Part shown: piece by piece, positions 32,387-42,800 of the stretch | How positions within the stretch are numbered: position 1 is the stretch's first letter | How the letters are laid out: each line of letters opens with the position of its first letter | Assembly: GCA_002811645.1 (NCBI GenBank) | Contig: PDIP01000001.1 | Span: 274,150-332,396, forward strand | Origin: Corallochytrium limacisporum | Taxonomy: Eukaryota > Opisthokonta | Direction of reading: 5' to 3' | Length of the DNA: 58,247 nucleotides | Made by a program: the position numbers and the translations under genes | The notes under the pieces: generated by a model | Told to the model about the DNA's origin: nothing | Databases searched by the model: none | What the model saw: only the letters and a program-made list of their open reading frames with translations

Positions 32387-33514
32387 ATGTCGGGAAATAC
32401 ACCGCTGAAGAGCATCCAGATCAGCGGGACTGGGACTGCTCGCACGGTCAGCGGAGACAAGTTTATCGGAGACCGCCAAGTCGTTCGAAGCAGAAGCGTT
32501 AGTGAAGCAGACCCAGCGCTGCCCCTAAAGAGCCCTTTTGCGCCGTCAAAAACCCCCGCTGAGCCTACCAACTTGAAGGTCGCCCTGGTCACTGCGGTTT
32601 GGTTTCTGTCAAACATTACCATTTCCAATGTGAATAAGGTAATCTTCAAGTTCTACGACTTTAAGTTTCCCATTTTTGTCACCATTGTGCATATGGTTGT
32701 ATGCAGTATAATGAGCTTCCTGTTTCTCAGGGTGTTTCGTTTTGGTATCTTGAAAAAGGTACCCCAGCGCATCTTCTACCGCAGCATTGTCCCGCTCGCC
32801 TTTGTCTTCTTTGTCAGTGTTTGCAGCGGCAACGTGGCCCTGAAGTACATTTACGTCAGTTACGCTCAGATGATTGGTGCCACAACACCCCTGTTCACAG
32901 TGGTAGTTAGCGTATTGGTCACGGGTGCGACCTTCAATCAGTATGTGTGGCTGTCCATGGTGCCCATTGCGGGTGGCATTATGCTGACCATCTCCGGGGA
33001 AGTTAACTTCAACATGGTCGGTACACTCTTCCTCATTCTAGCTACAATTGCGAGGGCTTTGAAAACGGTATTGCAAGGTATGCTGCTGAGCGGTAAGGAC
33101 ATGAAGATGGATAGCATGAATCTACTTTACTATATGGCACCCGCTACTGTTGCTTTCCTGACACCAACCTGTATCATCTGGGAAGGCTCTGATCTATTAG
33201 TAAGATTCTATGAGAGCGACGATAGTGGTCTGTGGCAATTAGTTTTGGCATCGGGTTTCACTGCATTCTTTGTCAACTACTTCAACTTCCTCGTCACCCA
33301 GTATACATCCGCCGTGACCCAGCAGGTGCTAGGTAACCTCAAAGTGGTCATGAGTATCATCTCCTCAGTAGTCATATTTGAAAATGAGATTTCAGGTTCA
33401 GCAGCCCTTGGATGTCTAATTGCACTTTGCGGTGGTGCACTGTATGGTAGGGTCAACAAGTGGCCCAAGCACCTGAAACTTGGAGAATTCCCCGAAGACA
33501 AACAGCTATTCTAG
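32387..33514 (+). CDS. Triose-phosphate/nucleotide-sugar transporter (TPT, SLC35-like)
   Basis: A 375-residue membrane protein of the drug/metabolite transporter superfamily. After a polar 60-residue N-terminal tail, about ten hydrophobic segments run from residue 65 to 355. YTSAVTQQVLGNLK (306-319) is the family's late signature, and ISNVNKVIF (79-87) the early one. Members sit in the Golgi, ER or plastid envelope and exchange phosphorylated sugars or nucleotide-sugars. The absence of a plastid transit peptide favours Golgi/ER. Substrate cannot be read from sequence. The short C-terminal tail has a Lys pair (WPKHLK) but no clear KKxx at the end. The first ATG in the frame is at 32387. Confidence 0.9.
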   Translation: MSGNTPLKSIQISGTGTARTVSGDKFIGDRQVVRSRSVSEADPALPLKSPFAPSKTPAEPTNLKVALVTAVWFLSNITISNVNKVIFKFYDFKFPIFVTIVHMVVCSIMSFLFLRVFRFGILKKVPQRIFYRSIVPLAFVFFVSVCSGNVALKYIYVSYAQMIGATTPLFTVVVSVLVTGATFNQYVWLSMVPIAGGIMLTISGEVNFNMVGTLFLILATIARALKTVLQGMLLSGKDMKMDSMNLLYYMAPATVAFLTPTCIIWEGSDLLVRFYESDDSGLWQLVLASGFTAFFVNYFNFLVTQYTSAVTQQVLGNLKVVMSIISSVVIFENEISGSAALGCLIALCGGALYGRVNKWPKHLKLGEFPEDKQLF

Positions 33515-33938
33515 ATCACAAAACCATAATTTTCACTGTAGTATACTAAAACTCGAGACACATCGTACAAAAATATTGTATTGTTGGGTGTTACTATTGT
33601 CTGTTTCCGTGAGTGCAAGATAATGCAATACCTGTTCACTATCTTAGTGCGCGTTCGGCATATATTTAAGCACATATGCATCTTACAATAAAACAAATTC
33701 ACCAGTGCACACAAACGAAACAACAAAACACATAAGGATCCGACAATATATAGCTCTCACGGCTAGGAAAAGAAGAAATATGTGTGGAACGACGATGTTC
33801 GATTTCGAAATACCAAATAGATCTTATAGGAAAATATGAGCTCTTTTTCAATTGTACGAAAGTCCTACATTGAAATTGAATATGGAAAAGTGCATGAATT
33901 ACAATTACGGGCAGAATAATTGGTATACAAAATAAAAT

Positions 33939-34628
33939 TCAGATCTTACTGGATGTGTTGAGGAATGGATCGCTGCGGTACTTGACTTGAGATTCGTGGT
34001 CTAGATGGCGTCTTGTGAATTCAATATCAGCATTGATATCATCTTTCAGGGCCTCTAGACTGTCGTAATTTTTTTCTGGCCGAATGTATCCACAAATGAT
34101 GAGGTTAAGCTGCTCTCCATAGAAATCCTCGTCAAAATTAGAGATCAAATGAGCTTCCGCGGACCGCTTCTGGTTATTATAGAAAGGATTCCATCCAATA
34201 CTCATAACCATCGGATAAATTTCACCTCGCAATCCAGCCCATCCCATGTAAATTCCGGATTCCAGATCTGCTGGCAAGTTGTCAACCTTGTCCTGCGAGA
34301 AATTCGCCGTAGGGCAGCCCAGCTCTTTACCACCACGCCCATAGCCGCGGGCAACCGGGCCGCTGAGATACAGGGGCAGGCCAGGTGCATCGTATCCCTT
34401 AGCACCGACTGCGTTCTTCTGTCCCGGTTGTGATCTGGCAGTCACCATGGCCGCAAAGTGTCTGACAGTACCTGATTCCAGCCGGGTTTGCGTCTCCTGC
34501 GGTAAAGATTCACGGGACAGGGTATAGTGCTGACAGGAGTATGACCACCGGGAACGGTTGTTCTGTGGAAACCTGGCTGCCGTTGCAATGACTTTAAACA
34601 ATGGACTTCCTGCACAGCGAATGAACAT
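33939..34628 (-). CDS. FMN1: Riboflavin kinase
   Basis: A 229-residue protein that phosphorylates riboflavin to FMN. Residues 89-110 show GPVARGYGRGGKELGCPTANF, the nucleotide-binding signature. EAHLISNFDEDFYG (158-171) holds the catalytic Glu and flavin-binding residues, and RPEKNYDSLEAL precedes the last helix. Human RFK is about 155 residues. The extra 60-80 N-terminal residues here are rich in Arg and Ser with few acids, like a mitochondrial presequence. ATG 1 has T at -3 and T at +4 (weak), while Met61 at 34448 sits in GCCATGG (strong) just before the kinase domain. This predicts a long, perhaps mitochondrial form and a short cytosolic form by leaky scanning. Confidence 0.93.
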   Translation of the reverse strand: MFIRCAGSPLFKVIATAARFPQNNRSRWSYSCQHYTLSRESLPQETQTRLESGTVRHFAAMVTARSQPGQKNAVGAKGYDAPGLPLYLSGPVARGYGRGGKELGCPTANFSQDKVDNLPADLESGIYMGWAGLRGEIYPMVMSIGWNPFYNNQKRSAEAHLISNFDEDFYGEQLNLIICGYIRPEKNYDSLEALKDDINADIEFTRRHLDHESQVKYRSDPFLNTSSKI

Positions 34629-35362
34629 GGATTTCCGCCGCCAATCAAAGAGAGCGATAAAGCACCGGGCTCTCCTGAGTACACTAACTTAATTCACAAA
34701 TGTGAAAGGTCACCACGATCTCCTTCCTTGTGAAATTTAATAGTTAGCCAAACTCAATCCTTACAAATGGGTTAAAGTATTAAACACTATGTGAGCGAGA
34801 TTGTAAGTACTGCTACCATGGTACACTGTGTAGAAAGGTGCACGCAATATCACAACAGTGATTCAAATAAGTCCAGAATTGTACATACAGACCCGCCGGT
34901 AGTTGCCCCCATATCACTGTGGCACCCTCCAAAGGCCTGCTCTCGCCTCCCATTGTTCTCTTCCGTCTTGTCTAGCTCCGCTTTCTTCCTTTCTCTCCGT
35001 CTGAGGGGCCCTCCGCGTGTGTATGCAGTGAGAACTGGGTAGGGAAACCCATTCTGCGTTCGTTGTTGTCTTGATTCCGCAGGCAAGTGCCCCCTCAGCT
35101 GATGGAGTAGCAGGTCCCACAATCAATTGATCTCGTGGTTGCATCAGTTTGCGGGAGGGCGCAGAATTCGATTGACCCGAAGGTCCTCGAAGATATGATC
35201 GAACGACCCAGTCATCATGCTGGGCTCACAAGACCTAGGTAGATGTATTCATTATGAAAGATGCTTATTATTAGAAACATTCCTTATGGGCAATTGATGC
35301 ATTATGAGAAACAGGCCTCTATGAAGATGGATGCGATAATCGGTGATGCCATCCTCTACGAT
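34629..35362. promoter_or_regulatory. Intergenic region upstream of riboflavin kinase
   Basis: 734 bp between two minus-strand genes. A small GC palindrome (GAGGGGCCCTC) lies near 35003-35013. No coding frame is supported. Confidence 0.4.
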
Positions 35363-36400
35363 TCAATGTATCCGCTTGGGCAAGGTCACACCGTAGCGAT
35401 CAGAGTATAGTCGCAACAGTGTCCCCGACAGAACACCAAAGATCACTCGCGGTGCGTGTAGAGCAGGCATGGCCGTCCGGGCCAAAAGATAAGTGATTGC
35501 GGACACTGCAGCTGTAGTTGCATAGATGGCCTTGTCAGAGCGCAAAATCCGCGGCTTACCACCACCAGTGAGTACGTCGCGGGTCATCCCACCGAAGGTG
35601 GCGGTCATGACTCCGCACATGACACAGAGCAAGGGAGCACTAGCCAATCCACAGCGCAGGGCATTCTGACATCCGATGACGCCAAAAGCACCTACTCCTA
35701 GGGCATCTCCTAGTTCGAGTGCAATGTTGCGGGGCTCCTCACGCTCGAGACGGAAGGAAACGCCGTTCGAAGAGGTGGACAGTGTCGAAGTCGACGATCC
35801 TTGCTGTTGCTGCTGCTGTTGCCTCTGCTTCACGTCTGAGAGGTGTTTACGGTCTACTCCGGGATGCCGCGGCTGGTGCAGGCTTTGTGTGTCCTCGTCA
35901 TTCTCACTTGACCACAGTGCAAATGTAAGCATGGAGCACACTACAGCAATATATATGTACTCGGGCTCGTCGAACCAGAAAGCCCGTCTGCCCAATAATA
36001 CATCACGCACACTACCACCACCGACAGCAGTGATTGTGGCCACGGCAGTGCAGCCAAAGGCATCCATTCCAAAGGCAGAGGCTGTGAGGGTCCCACCGAC
36101 AGCGAATGCGGCAGTACCTAGATAGTCAAAGCCCCGAAGCATACCACCGGCACTGATTAATGACGGATAACGTGGCATGCCGTCGATGGCATGACCAGTG
36201 GTAGGCATAATCCAGTGAGGATCTGTGTAAGAAGGAGTTTCTGACGACTGGTCTGCAGTGTGGAAGCGTGCCACAGTTGTCGTGCGAACCGTGGGAATCC
36301 CATTTGGCCATCGAGCCCGCAGAATAGTACTCTGTCCCAAAGCATCCGCAGTTCGAGTGCCTTGCAGCAGCCGTGTTACTAATCTGCTGCTGATCGGCAT
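35363..36400 (-). CDS. UPF0126 (glycine transporter-like) membrane protein, probably mitochondrial
   Basis: A 345-residue protein with the two repeats of the bacterial UPF0126/YicG/YadS family, each about three membrane helices: residues about 90-165 and 225-335. Hallmark glycine/arginine motifs are seen in both (GGGSVRDVLLGR at 127-138 and FGGMTRDVLTGG at 269-280). Between the repeats is a polar linker with seven Gln encoded by mixed CAG/CAA (194-200). The first 45 residues are Arg/Ser/Thr-rich without acids until Asp19, consistent with a mitochondrial presequence. Bacterial members are about 205 residues and have been linked to glycine uptake. The Q-rich insert and leader are eukaryotic additions. 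Start context is good (ACCATGC). Confidence 0.86.
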   Translation of the reverse strand: MPISSRLVTRLLQGTRTADALGQSTILRARWPNGIPTVRTTTVARFHTADQSSETPSYTDPHWIMPTTGHAIDGMPRYPSLISAGGMLRGFDYLGTAAFAVGGTLTASAFGMDAFGCTAVATITAVGGGSVRDVLLGRRAFWFDEPEYIYIAVVCSMLTFALWSSENDEDTQSLHQPRHPGVDRKHLSDVKQRQQQQQQQGSSTSTLSTSSNGVSFRLEREEPRNIALELGDALGVGAFGVIGCQNALRCGLASAPLLCVMCGVMTATFGGMTRDVLTGGGKPRILRSDKAIYATTAAVSAITYLLARTAMPALHAPRVIFGVLSGTLLRLYSDRYGVTLPKRIH

Positions 36401-37247
36401 GGTCTATATCGCGGTGGAAAATAGGCAAGAATTCTGTGGAACCCGAACCGATCAAGCACTGCCATTCTCCTGCTCAGTCACACCCACGGTACGCCCACCA
36501 GTTTCCATGAAGTACCCGCCCTTAATCCTAAATGACGCCATTCCCCGCGCGATCATAAGAAATCTGCGCCTTTTTTATTAATGTGTCTCACCCTCCTCGC
36601 TCCCTCTCCGTCTCCCTCACCCTGTTCTGTTACTAGTCCCTTCACTCAAGCTCCTTTTCCCCCAAGCTTTACATAAGCCCACCGGAACGGGGGCCGCATT
36701 TCCGACTCGGCGGTGTTTGGAACCCTCCCCTTCTCCTTTGGACCTCAACGAGACCCGCGTGGAAAATGTTCCAATTCTCCCCCCCCCCCTCCCCGCGGGG
36801 CGGGCGAGGCGGGTTCATGACTTTCTTTGCTGGCACCCGTGCCACGCACGACCTCATTGCCTGGGACTCTCTGCCCAACTGGGCCCGTTTCCCGCACAGC
36901 AGCAATCCAGCCAACAAATTGAGACCCGCGTGTGGTTCACTGTTTGGCTTGTGCTTGTCGAGGTGGAAGGGCAGGAGTCCGTGGTCGGTGGAAGGAGAAG
37001 GGCCACCGAAGGCTTCCTGTGCGCAGAAAGTTATCTGATAGTGGCCATTGGTGCTACAAGTAAGTTCGTATTACATTATGCGATGACACCGAAGAGAATC
37101 TGTGAGATTAATGGGAAGGAACTGCAATCTGTGCTCACAGAAGGTGGCATGGAAGATCAGGGATACGCCTGAAGGCATGTGTTGGAATTTAGGTAGGGAA
37201 TAACTATAGATAGGGATACTCACGTATATAATACACAAACAGCAACG
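36401..37247. promoter_or_regulatory. Divergent intergenic region UPF0126/DRS1 with GC palindrome
   Basis: A C-rich run leads into the palindrome CCCCGCGGGG at 36791-36800. CACGTATATA at 37221-37230 lies 17 bases before the DRS1 ATG. No independent gene is supported. Confidence 0.5.
37060..37192 (+). other. Predicted 5' UTR intron of DRS1
   Basis: The donor TACAA|GTAAGTTC at 37060 has the same 11-base core (TACAAGTAAGT) as a donor-like site upstream of PRP2. The acceptor GGAATTTAG ends at 37192, 55 bases before the ATG. No clear branch site was found, so this rests mainly on the donor. Confidence 0.35.
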
Positions 37248-39632
37248 ATGGCTGATAAAGAATTAATGTTTAGCACTCTGGATGACGACGCTGATGTCGA
37301 CATTGTTTCCGAAGCGGAAACCGACGATGGTTATGAAAATAAGCACGGCGTCACGAACGACACATCCAGTAAAGCAAAGAGCAAATCACTAAAGAAACAG
37401 AGAGCCAAAGTGGTAAGGGAGCTTGCAGACAAGGCCGTCAAGGCGCGCGAAGTGTTGAACACAAACTTTGAGTTCTCTATGCAGGCACCACAGGTGAAAT
37501 CGACTTTCCTTTTCGGTGGCTACGGTGGCACGGGAGCTGAGCGGCGAGCCCCTGTTGATGATAACGCTGTGGACGTGGAATTCAGTGGATCGAGCGATGG
37601 AGAGGAGGATGACAATGATAACGAAGGAGGATGGCTTCAAAACGAAGGGGAAGAGAATGAAAACGAAGACGAGGAAGATATGGAAACGGATAGTGCGGAC
37701 GAAGATGATGAGGACGACGAGGCAGACATTGTCAAGCCTTCCCGGCGTGCCAACACTGTTGGAGTGGAGTCTACTGGAGACAACAGTGATGATGATGACG
37801 ATGAAGAATTTGATGAAGCAAAGGAAGCGGCCAAGCGTGCCTTCTTTGACACCATTGATGACACCAAGAATGCTACCCTGGCTTCATCCTTTAAGGATCT
37901 TCATCTCTCTCGTCCCATCCTCAAAGCTTGCGACAAAATGAAATTGAAGGTACCCACTCCTGTGCAGAGTGCGTGCGTGCCCGTCGCTTTACAGGGCCGG
38001 GATATCTGCGCCTGTGCAGAAACTGGCAGTGGTAAAACTGCAGCGTATCTACTGCCCATCTTGGAGCGTCTTCTCTTCAGACAGAAGCAGGAGCCAGCCA
38101 CGCGGTGTTTGGTGGTCTGTCCGACTCGAGAATTGGCAGTGCAGGTGCATGAGGCTGTGGTCAAGTTCACCGAATTCACAGATGTCACGTCCTGTCTTGT
38201 GGTAGGTGGTACCAGTGAACAGCAGCAGGCTGCGGTCCTACGTCAGTACCCCGACCTTGTAGTGGCCACACCGGGTCGGCTAATTGACCACGTCATGAAC
38301 ACGCCTGGCTTCCACCTAGAAGCTTTGGAATGTCTAATCTTTGATGAGGCCGACCGTCTGTTAGAATTAGGATTCAAGGACGAGGTTGACGAGATCGTCA
38401 AGTACTGCGGACGCAATCATCAAACCATGCTCTTCAGTGCGACCATGACTGATGAGGTGGACGACCTGATCAATTTGAGCCTACAGAATCCTGTTCGCCT
38501 GTTTATCAATCGCAATCGGGAGGTTGCCGTAAATGTTGTACAGGAGTTTGTGCGCATAAAGCAAACACGCGAGGCAGATAGAGAAGCTATTCTCCTGGCT
38601 CTTCTACGCCGATCCTTCCGGAACAAACCCGCCATTGTATTCTTCCGAACCAAGAAGCAGGCTCAGCGCATGCGCTTGCTCTGCAAATTGCTTGGCCTGC
38701 GCGCCGCCGAACTGCACGGCAGCCTGAGCCAGAATCAGCGCCTGGAGAATCTGCGCCAGTTCAAGGAGAATGAAGTGAATGTATTGATTGCTACCGATCT
38801 CGCAGCCCGTGGTCTAGACATTGAAGGAATCGAGGTCGTGTTGAATGCGTCCATGCCACCAAAGGCACAGCAGTATATTCACCGTGTCGGTCGCACGGGC
38901 CGTGCTGGTCGGCGAGGTCTGAGTGTGACGTTGGTGGGAGAGAGTGATCGGAAAGTGTTGAAGACCGTGCTAAGGCGAAAGAGTGTGGCAGGAAAGACAG
39001 GCAAGGTCCAGGCGCGTTCCCGCACCGTGCCCCAATCCGTTATTGACAAGTACTGTGCCAAGATTGCAAGTCTGGAGCCCAAGATTGTGGCAGCACAGGA
39101 GAAGGAACGGGAAGAAAGCCTCCTGGTCAAGACGGAGATGGAACTGCGAAAAGCAGAGAACCTTCTGGTACATGGCGATGAAATCCGCAGCCGTCCGAAG
39201 AAGGAATGGTTCCAAACGAGCAAAGAGAAGGCCGCAGCCCACAAGGCGGACTTGGCTGCCAATGCCGGGGCGGCTCTGGCCATACGGAAAGATGCGAAAG
39301 CACAGAAACGTGGTCAGCCAAAGTTGGCCCCGGAGGAGGCCAAGGCCTTACGTACGGCTAAGGCCAGTGCTCGTAAAGAGAAACGGTCCAAACGCCAGGG
39401 CCGCATCCATGGTCTTGACGAGAGTAAGCCCATTACTGGTATTGACTTCGCAATGCGCCGTACGACGGGTAGCGGCGGAAGGGCCAACGGTGTCAGTGGG
39501 CCCGGAGGCAAGAAGCGTCAGGTGGAGGGATTCCTGAAAGAAGTAGAGAAACTGGGCAGTACCAAGCGCAAGAAGCCGAAAGGCAAGGGTGCGCAATCGT
39601 TCAAGTCACGGAAGAAGCATAAACGCCGTTAA
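37248..39632 (+). CDS. DRS1: DEAD-box RNA helicase DRS1/DDX27 (60S ribosome assembly)
   Basis: A 794-residue nucleolar helicase. The acidic N-terminal third (residues 100-190, runs of Asp/Glu) is typical of Drs1. The Q-motif region begins near 214 (SFKDLHLSRPIL), followed by AETGSGKT (257-264), PTREL (292-296), TPGR (341-344), DEAD (366-369), SAT (397-399), then the second RecA domain with ATDLAARGLDI and HRVGRTGRAGR. The C-terminal tail is Lys/Arg-rich with the conserved KEWFQTSKEK segment. The length is close to DDX27 (796) and yeast Drs1 (752). In yeast Drs1 acts on pre-27S rRNA with Nop7-complex proteins. The start has A at -3 and G at +4. Confidence 0.95.
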   Translation: MADKELMFSTLDDDADVDIVSEAETDDGYENKHGVTNDTSSKAKSKSLKKQRAKVVRELADKAVKAREVLNTNFEFSMQAPQVKSTFLFGGYGGTGAERRAPVDDNAVDVEFSGSSDGEEDDNDNEGGWLQNEGEENENEDEEDMETDSADEDDEDDEADIVKPSRRANTVGVESTGDNSDDDDDEEFDEAKEAAKRAFFDTIDDTKNATLASSFKDLHLSRPILKACDKMKLKVPTPVQSACVPVALQGRDICACAETGSGKTAAYLLPILERLLFRQKQEPATRCLVVCPTRELAVQVHEAVVKFTEFTDVTSCLVVGGTSEQQQAAVLRQYPDLVVATPGRLIDHVMNTPGFHLEALECLIFDEADRLLELGFKDEVDEIVKYCGRNHQTMLFSATMTDEVDDLINLSLQNPVRLFINRNREVAVNVVQEFVRIKQTREADREAILLALLRRSFRNKPAIVFFRTKKQAQRMRLLCKLLGLRAAELHGSLSQNQRLENLRQFKENEVNVLIATDLAARGLDIEGIEVVLNASMPPKAQQYIHRVGRTGRAGRRGLSVTLVGESDRKVLKTVLRRKSVAGKTGKVQARSRTVPQSVIDKYCAKIASLEPKIVAAQEKEREESLLVKTEMELRKAENLLVHGDEIRSRPKKEWFQTSKEKAAAHKADLAANAGAALAIRKDAKAQKRGQPKLAPEEAKALRTAKASARKEKRSKRQGRIHGLDESKPITGIDFAMRRTTGSGGRANGVSGPGGKKRQVEGFLKEVEKLGSTKRKKPKGKGAQSFKSRKKHKRR

Positions 39633-39822
39633 TGTCTTGGGACCGCTCACTGATAGCTAAATGAAGGACTATTGAGCAGACGTACATCTGGTAAGCAGAT
39701 TTGGAGTTGAGTATAATCAAACAAAAGATTCTAAGACTTGTTCGTGCCTGTGTGCATTTTGCTGTTGATTTTCTAACTAGTGTTGCTAAAGATCATCAAA
39801 GAGTTGATGTACAAGTAAAATT

Positions 39823-42800
39823 TCAAAAGTTGACAGATCCGTTGCCCACCTGCTCGGTCTGTTTGTTCAGATTTCGGAAGAAACTGACGTCAATGTTCAC
39901 TTTCTTACGCTCACCGACGGGCTCGGCCCTAAAGCAGAGTTGCCTGAAACGTTCCACTTCCTCGTCTAGATCAGTGAATTCATCCTCAGTATTGGCGTTG
40001 GCCTCCAGCATGGCGGCTAGACCGTTTGGAAACTTTTGCGCCAGGGTCTCTTGTTGCGCTGCAAACTGATTGTGGGGATCATCATTGTCAGTGCAACGGT
40101 TGCCATTGGACCTAACAATGTCTTCACGTGCGCCATCATCATTGACTGTAGGAGTAAAAGTGCCACCGTTTCGTTCGTCCTTCTTGAAAGTCGTATTCGT
40201 TGTGGATAACCGCTCATCTTTCAGTCTCTGCTTTTGCGTCTGATCGCACAGGGCTTGTTCCAGAGCAGCAGCATTCTGGCTGCCTGAGACGGCATTCGAA
40301 TCCACAACAGACGTATTGCCACGACCGAAATCCTTGGTTGTCGTGGCAGAGGGATTCTTCTTCTTTTTCTTCTTTTTCTTGTTCTTCTTCTTGCCGCCTT
40401 CGATGAAATTCAACAGATCATCGACGTCCCTCTGATCCTCCAGCGGGGGTGCGGCGCCCGTGGCCCCGGCGCTGGTATCCGGAGGAAGTTCGTGTGTGGC
40501 GTTGCAATGGTCAGCCCTGCCATGTCCGAATACGCCGTCCATACCAAGTTGACACACATCCGCCACGGTACCGCCGTCCATGAACTGACGACTATGCAGA
40601 CGGGCGCGCAGCTTCTCCCGCAGGCGGTCTCTGCGTGCGGCATAGTTATGACTTTTGCTCCCCCCGAGCATTTCACAGTACACGCATTTGCACGGTTTGA
40701 CGTGCTGAATGCATTCTGGACAGTCGCACGGGTACTCGTCTTCGCCAATGGAGTCCTCGTAGTGGTCACCACCACAGCTGCAGTTCTCATCGCTGCAGTA
40801 TTCTTGGCTGTACATGTCACCGTTATGCCTGTGGCCATTGCAATGTTCGTGGTGGCCGTGGTGTCCGGCGTCATCATTGTGACAGTAGCAATCGCAGTCG
40901 TCTCCGTTGTGATGATCATGGATACATCCGCAGTCCTCTTCGTCCGGCTCCGATTCGTGGCATCCGAAGTTTGTGTCAGATGGGTGATGGTGATGATGGC
41001 TATGGTGATGATAGTAGGCGTCACTGGTGGAACCCATATCTTGAAGGGATTGATCTGGGTGGTGTTGCTGAGCGATTTTGGCGCTACCAGCATCAGCGTC
41101 TCCATTTAGCGCAAACCGTAGTTCCCCGTGAGGTGCTCCTACCCTAAAAAGATTGGGCGGCATATGATTGACAGCGGACTGCCGCTTCTCTTGCAGCTTG
41201 ATCATTACTTCCTTCAGCAGATTTCCGATAGTCTCGAGCGTTTCCTTGCTCGCTTGACTGCGTCCATCGTCGAGAGAGTGCTTGAGTTTGACAATTTTGT
41301 TCCACGCCTGGGGCATGACTTCCTCACCGTCGTCAATGCTGGCCTTGATGCCCTCAAGCGTTCTCATAAGTTCGTAAGCTGATGTAGAGTGGGCGTCAGT
41401 GTCCGCCAGATGAACGTCATTCCCCGTCATTCCATCGGAAACTGACTCCGAATGCACCGATGGCATCATCGGTGCAGCAGTAGACAGAGATATAGATTCA
41501 CCCTTCACCTGACCAAAGGATAGCATCGATGGTGGAATTTTCTTCATCTCACAGTCAGCATCAGTGGCAGGCGTGCCGCTCCTGGGGCCCTCAAGTAGAC
41601 TGCGAATCTGCACCAGTCGCTCTTGCAGTTGATTCATGTCATGCGTGAGCATGCAATAGTGCTTACGGATTTCCTCATTCTTGTTCGCTGCGGACTGCAG
41701 GAATGAAAGCATCATCTCCACGTCCGGGTCCATGAGAATGATCTCAATGAACATACACCGTCCAATATCAGCACAACTAAGCCGGTATTGCTTAAGATAC
41801 TCCGCCTCTAGTTCTCCGAAGATTGAGGAAAACCGGTCATTGACATCGCCCAATGCGTAAAAGTGCTTCAGTAATGTCAGAACAAAGACTTCCATGATAT
41901 CTGGCACTCTTCTCAGATCAGGCATAGTGTCATCCTGTGCCACTTCCTTCCCCTCTTCCTCTGAATAGTCCCGATCCGTGGCGTAAATAATTCGGAGATA
42001 CGTGTCAATGGACCGCTGCCGATCCTGCCAGCGTCTCACCTCGGTTGAGTATTGTATCCACTCTAGCTCTAATTGGTCGTCATCAGGTCCCATGGCTCGT
42101 TCGACCGCTTCTGGCGATTCTCGTACCCACTTGATGCCAAGTTCCTGAGTCAGTGCGATAGCATTCGGACTCAACATATCTGTGGCCTTGGCCAGACTGC
42201 CGCCTACCTCACCGACAAACCTCTTATAGAAAGACAAGTTCTCTGACATAATGGGTTTCCGCATACCAATCATTTTCTCCACTATTTTAACTAATTCATC
42301 ACGGATCTGCCAGTTGCAGACCTTGGCCACGTTGACCAAGGCCTGGAACACTTTCTCCGGGTAGGTCTTACACAGCTGATCCGCAATGTCCTTGACCTGC
42401 GATACCAAGTTCTGAAACCACGGTCGCTGGTACAGATCTGGCTGATAGAGGCCGTGCATAAAGATCTCTAGCCGTGGCGCAAATTCATCCTCAGTTTCTC
42501 TGTCCAAATGGCCCATTTCGCGCCCAATATATTCCCACCAGGCCAACATGGCGGCTTCATCCTCTGCTTCCACTCGGGAAGTCAAGCTGGAATGTGCGTG
42601 TTCCTGACCCGCCAATGTCGATGCGGGTCCACCTTCTTGATCTAAATGACTACCGGTACCAGCCGGCGTCTGCGTTGTAGTCCGTAGCTGTGCTGTTGAT
42701 CTGTCGTGCGACACACGAGAGTGTTGGAATGTGTACGGATGCTGCTGATCATAGAGACTTAGTTCCTCTCCGTACGATCCGCGCAGCTCTTCATTGTATT

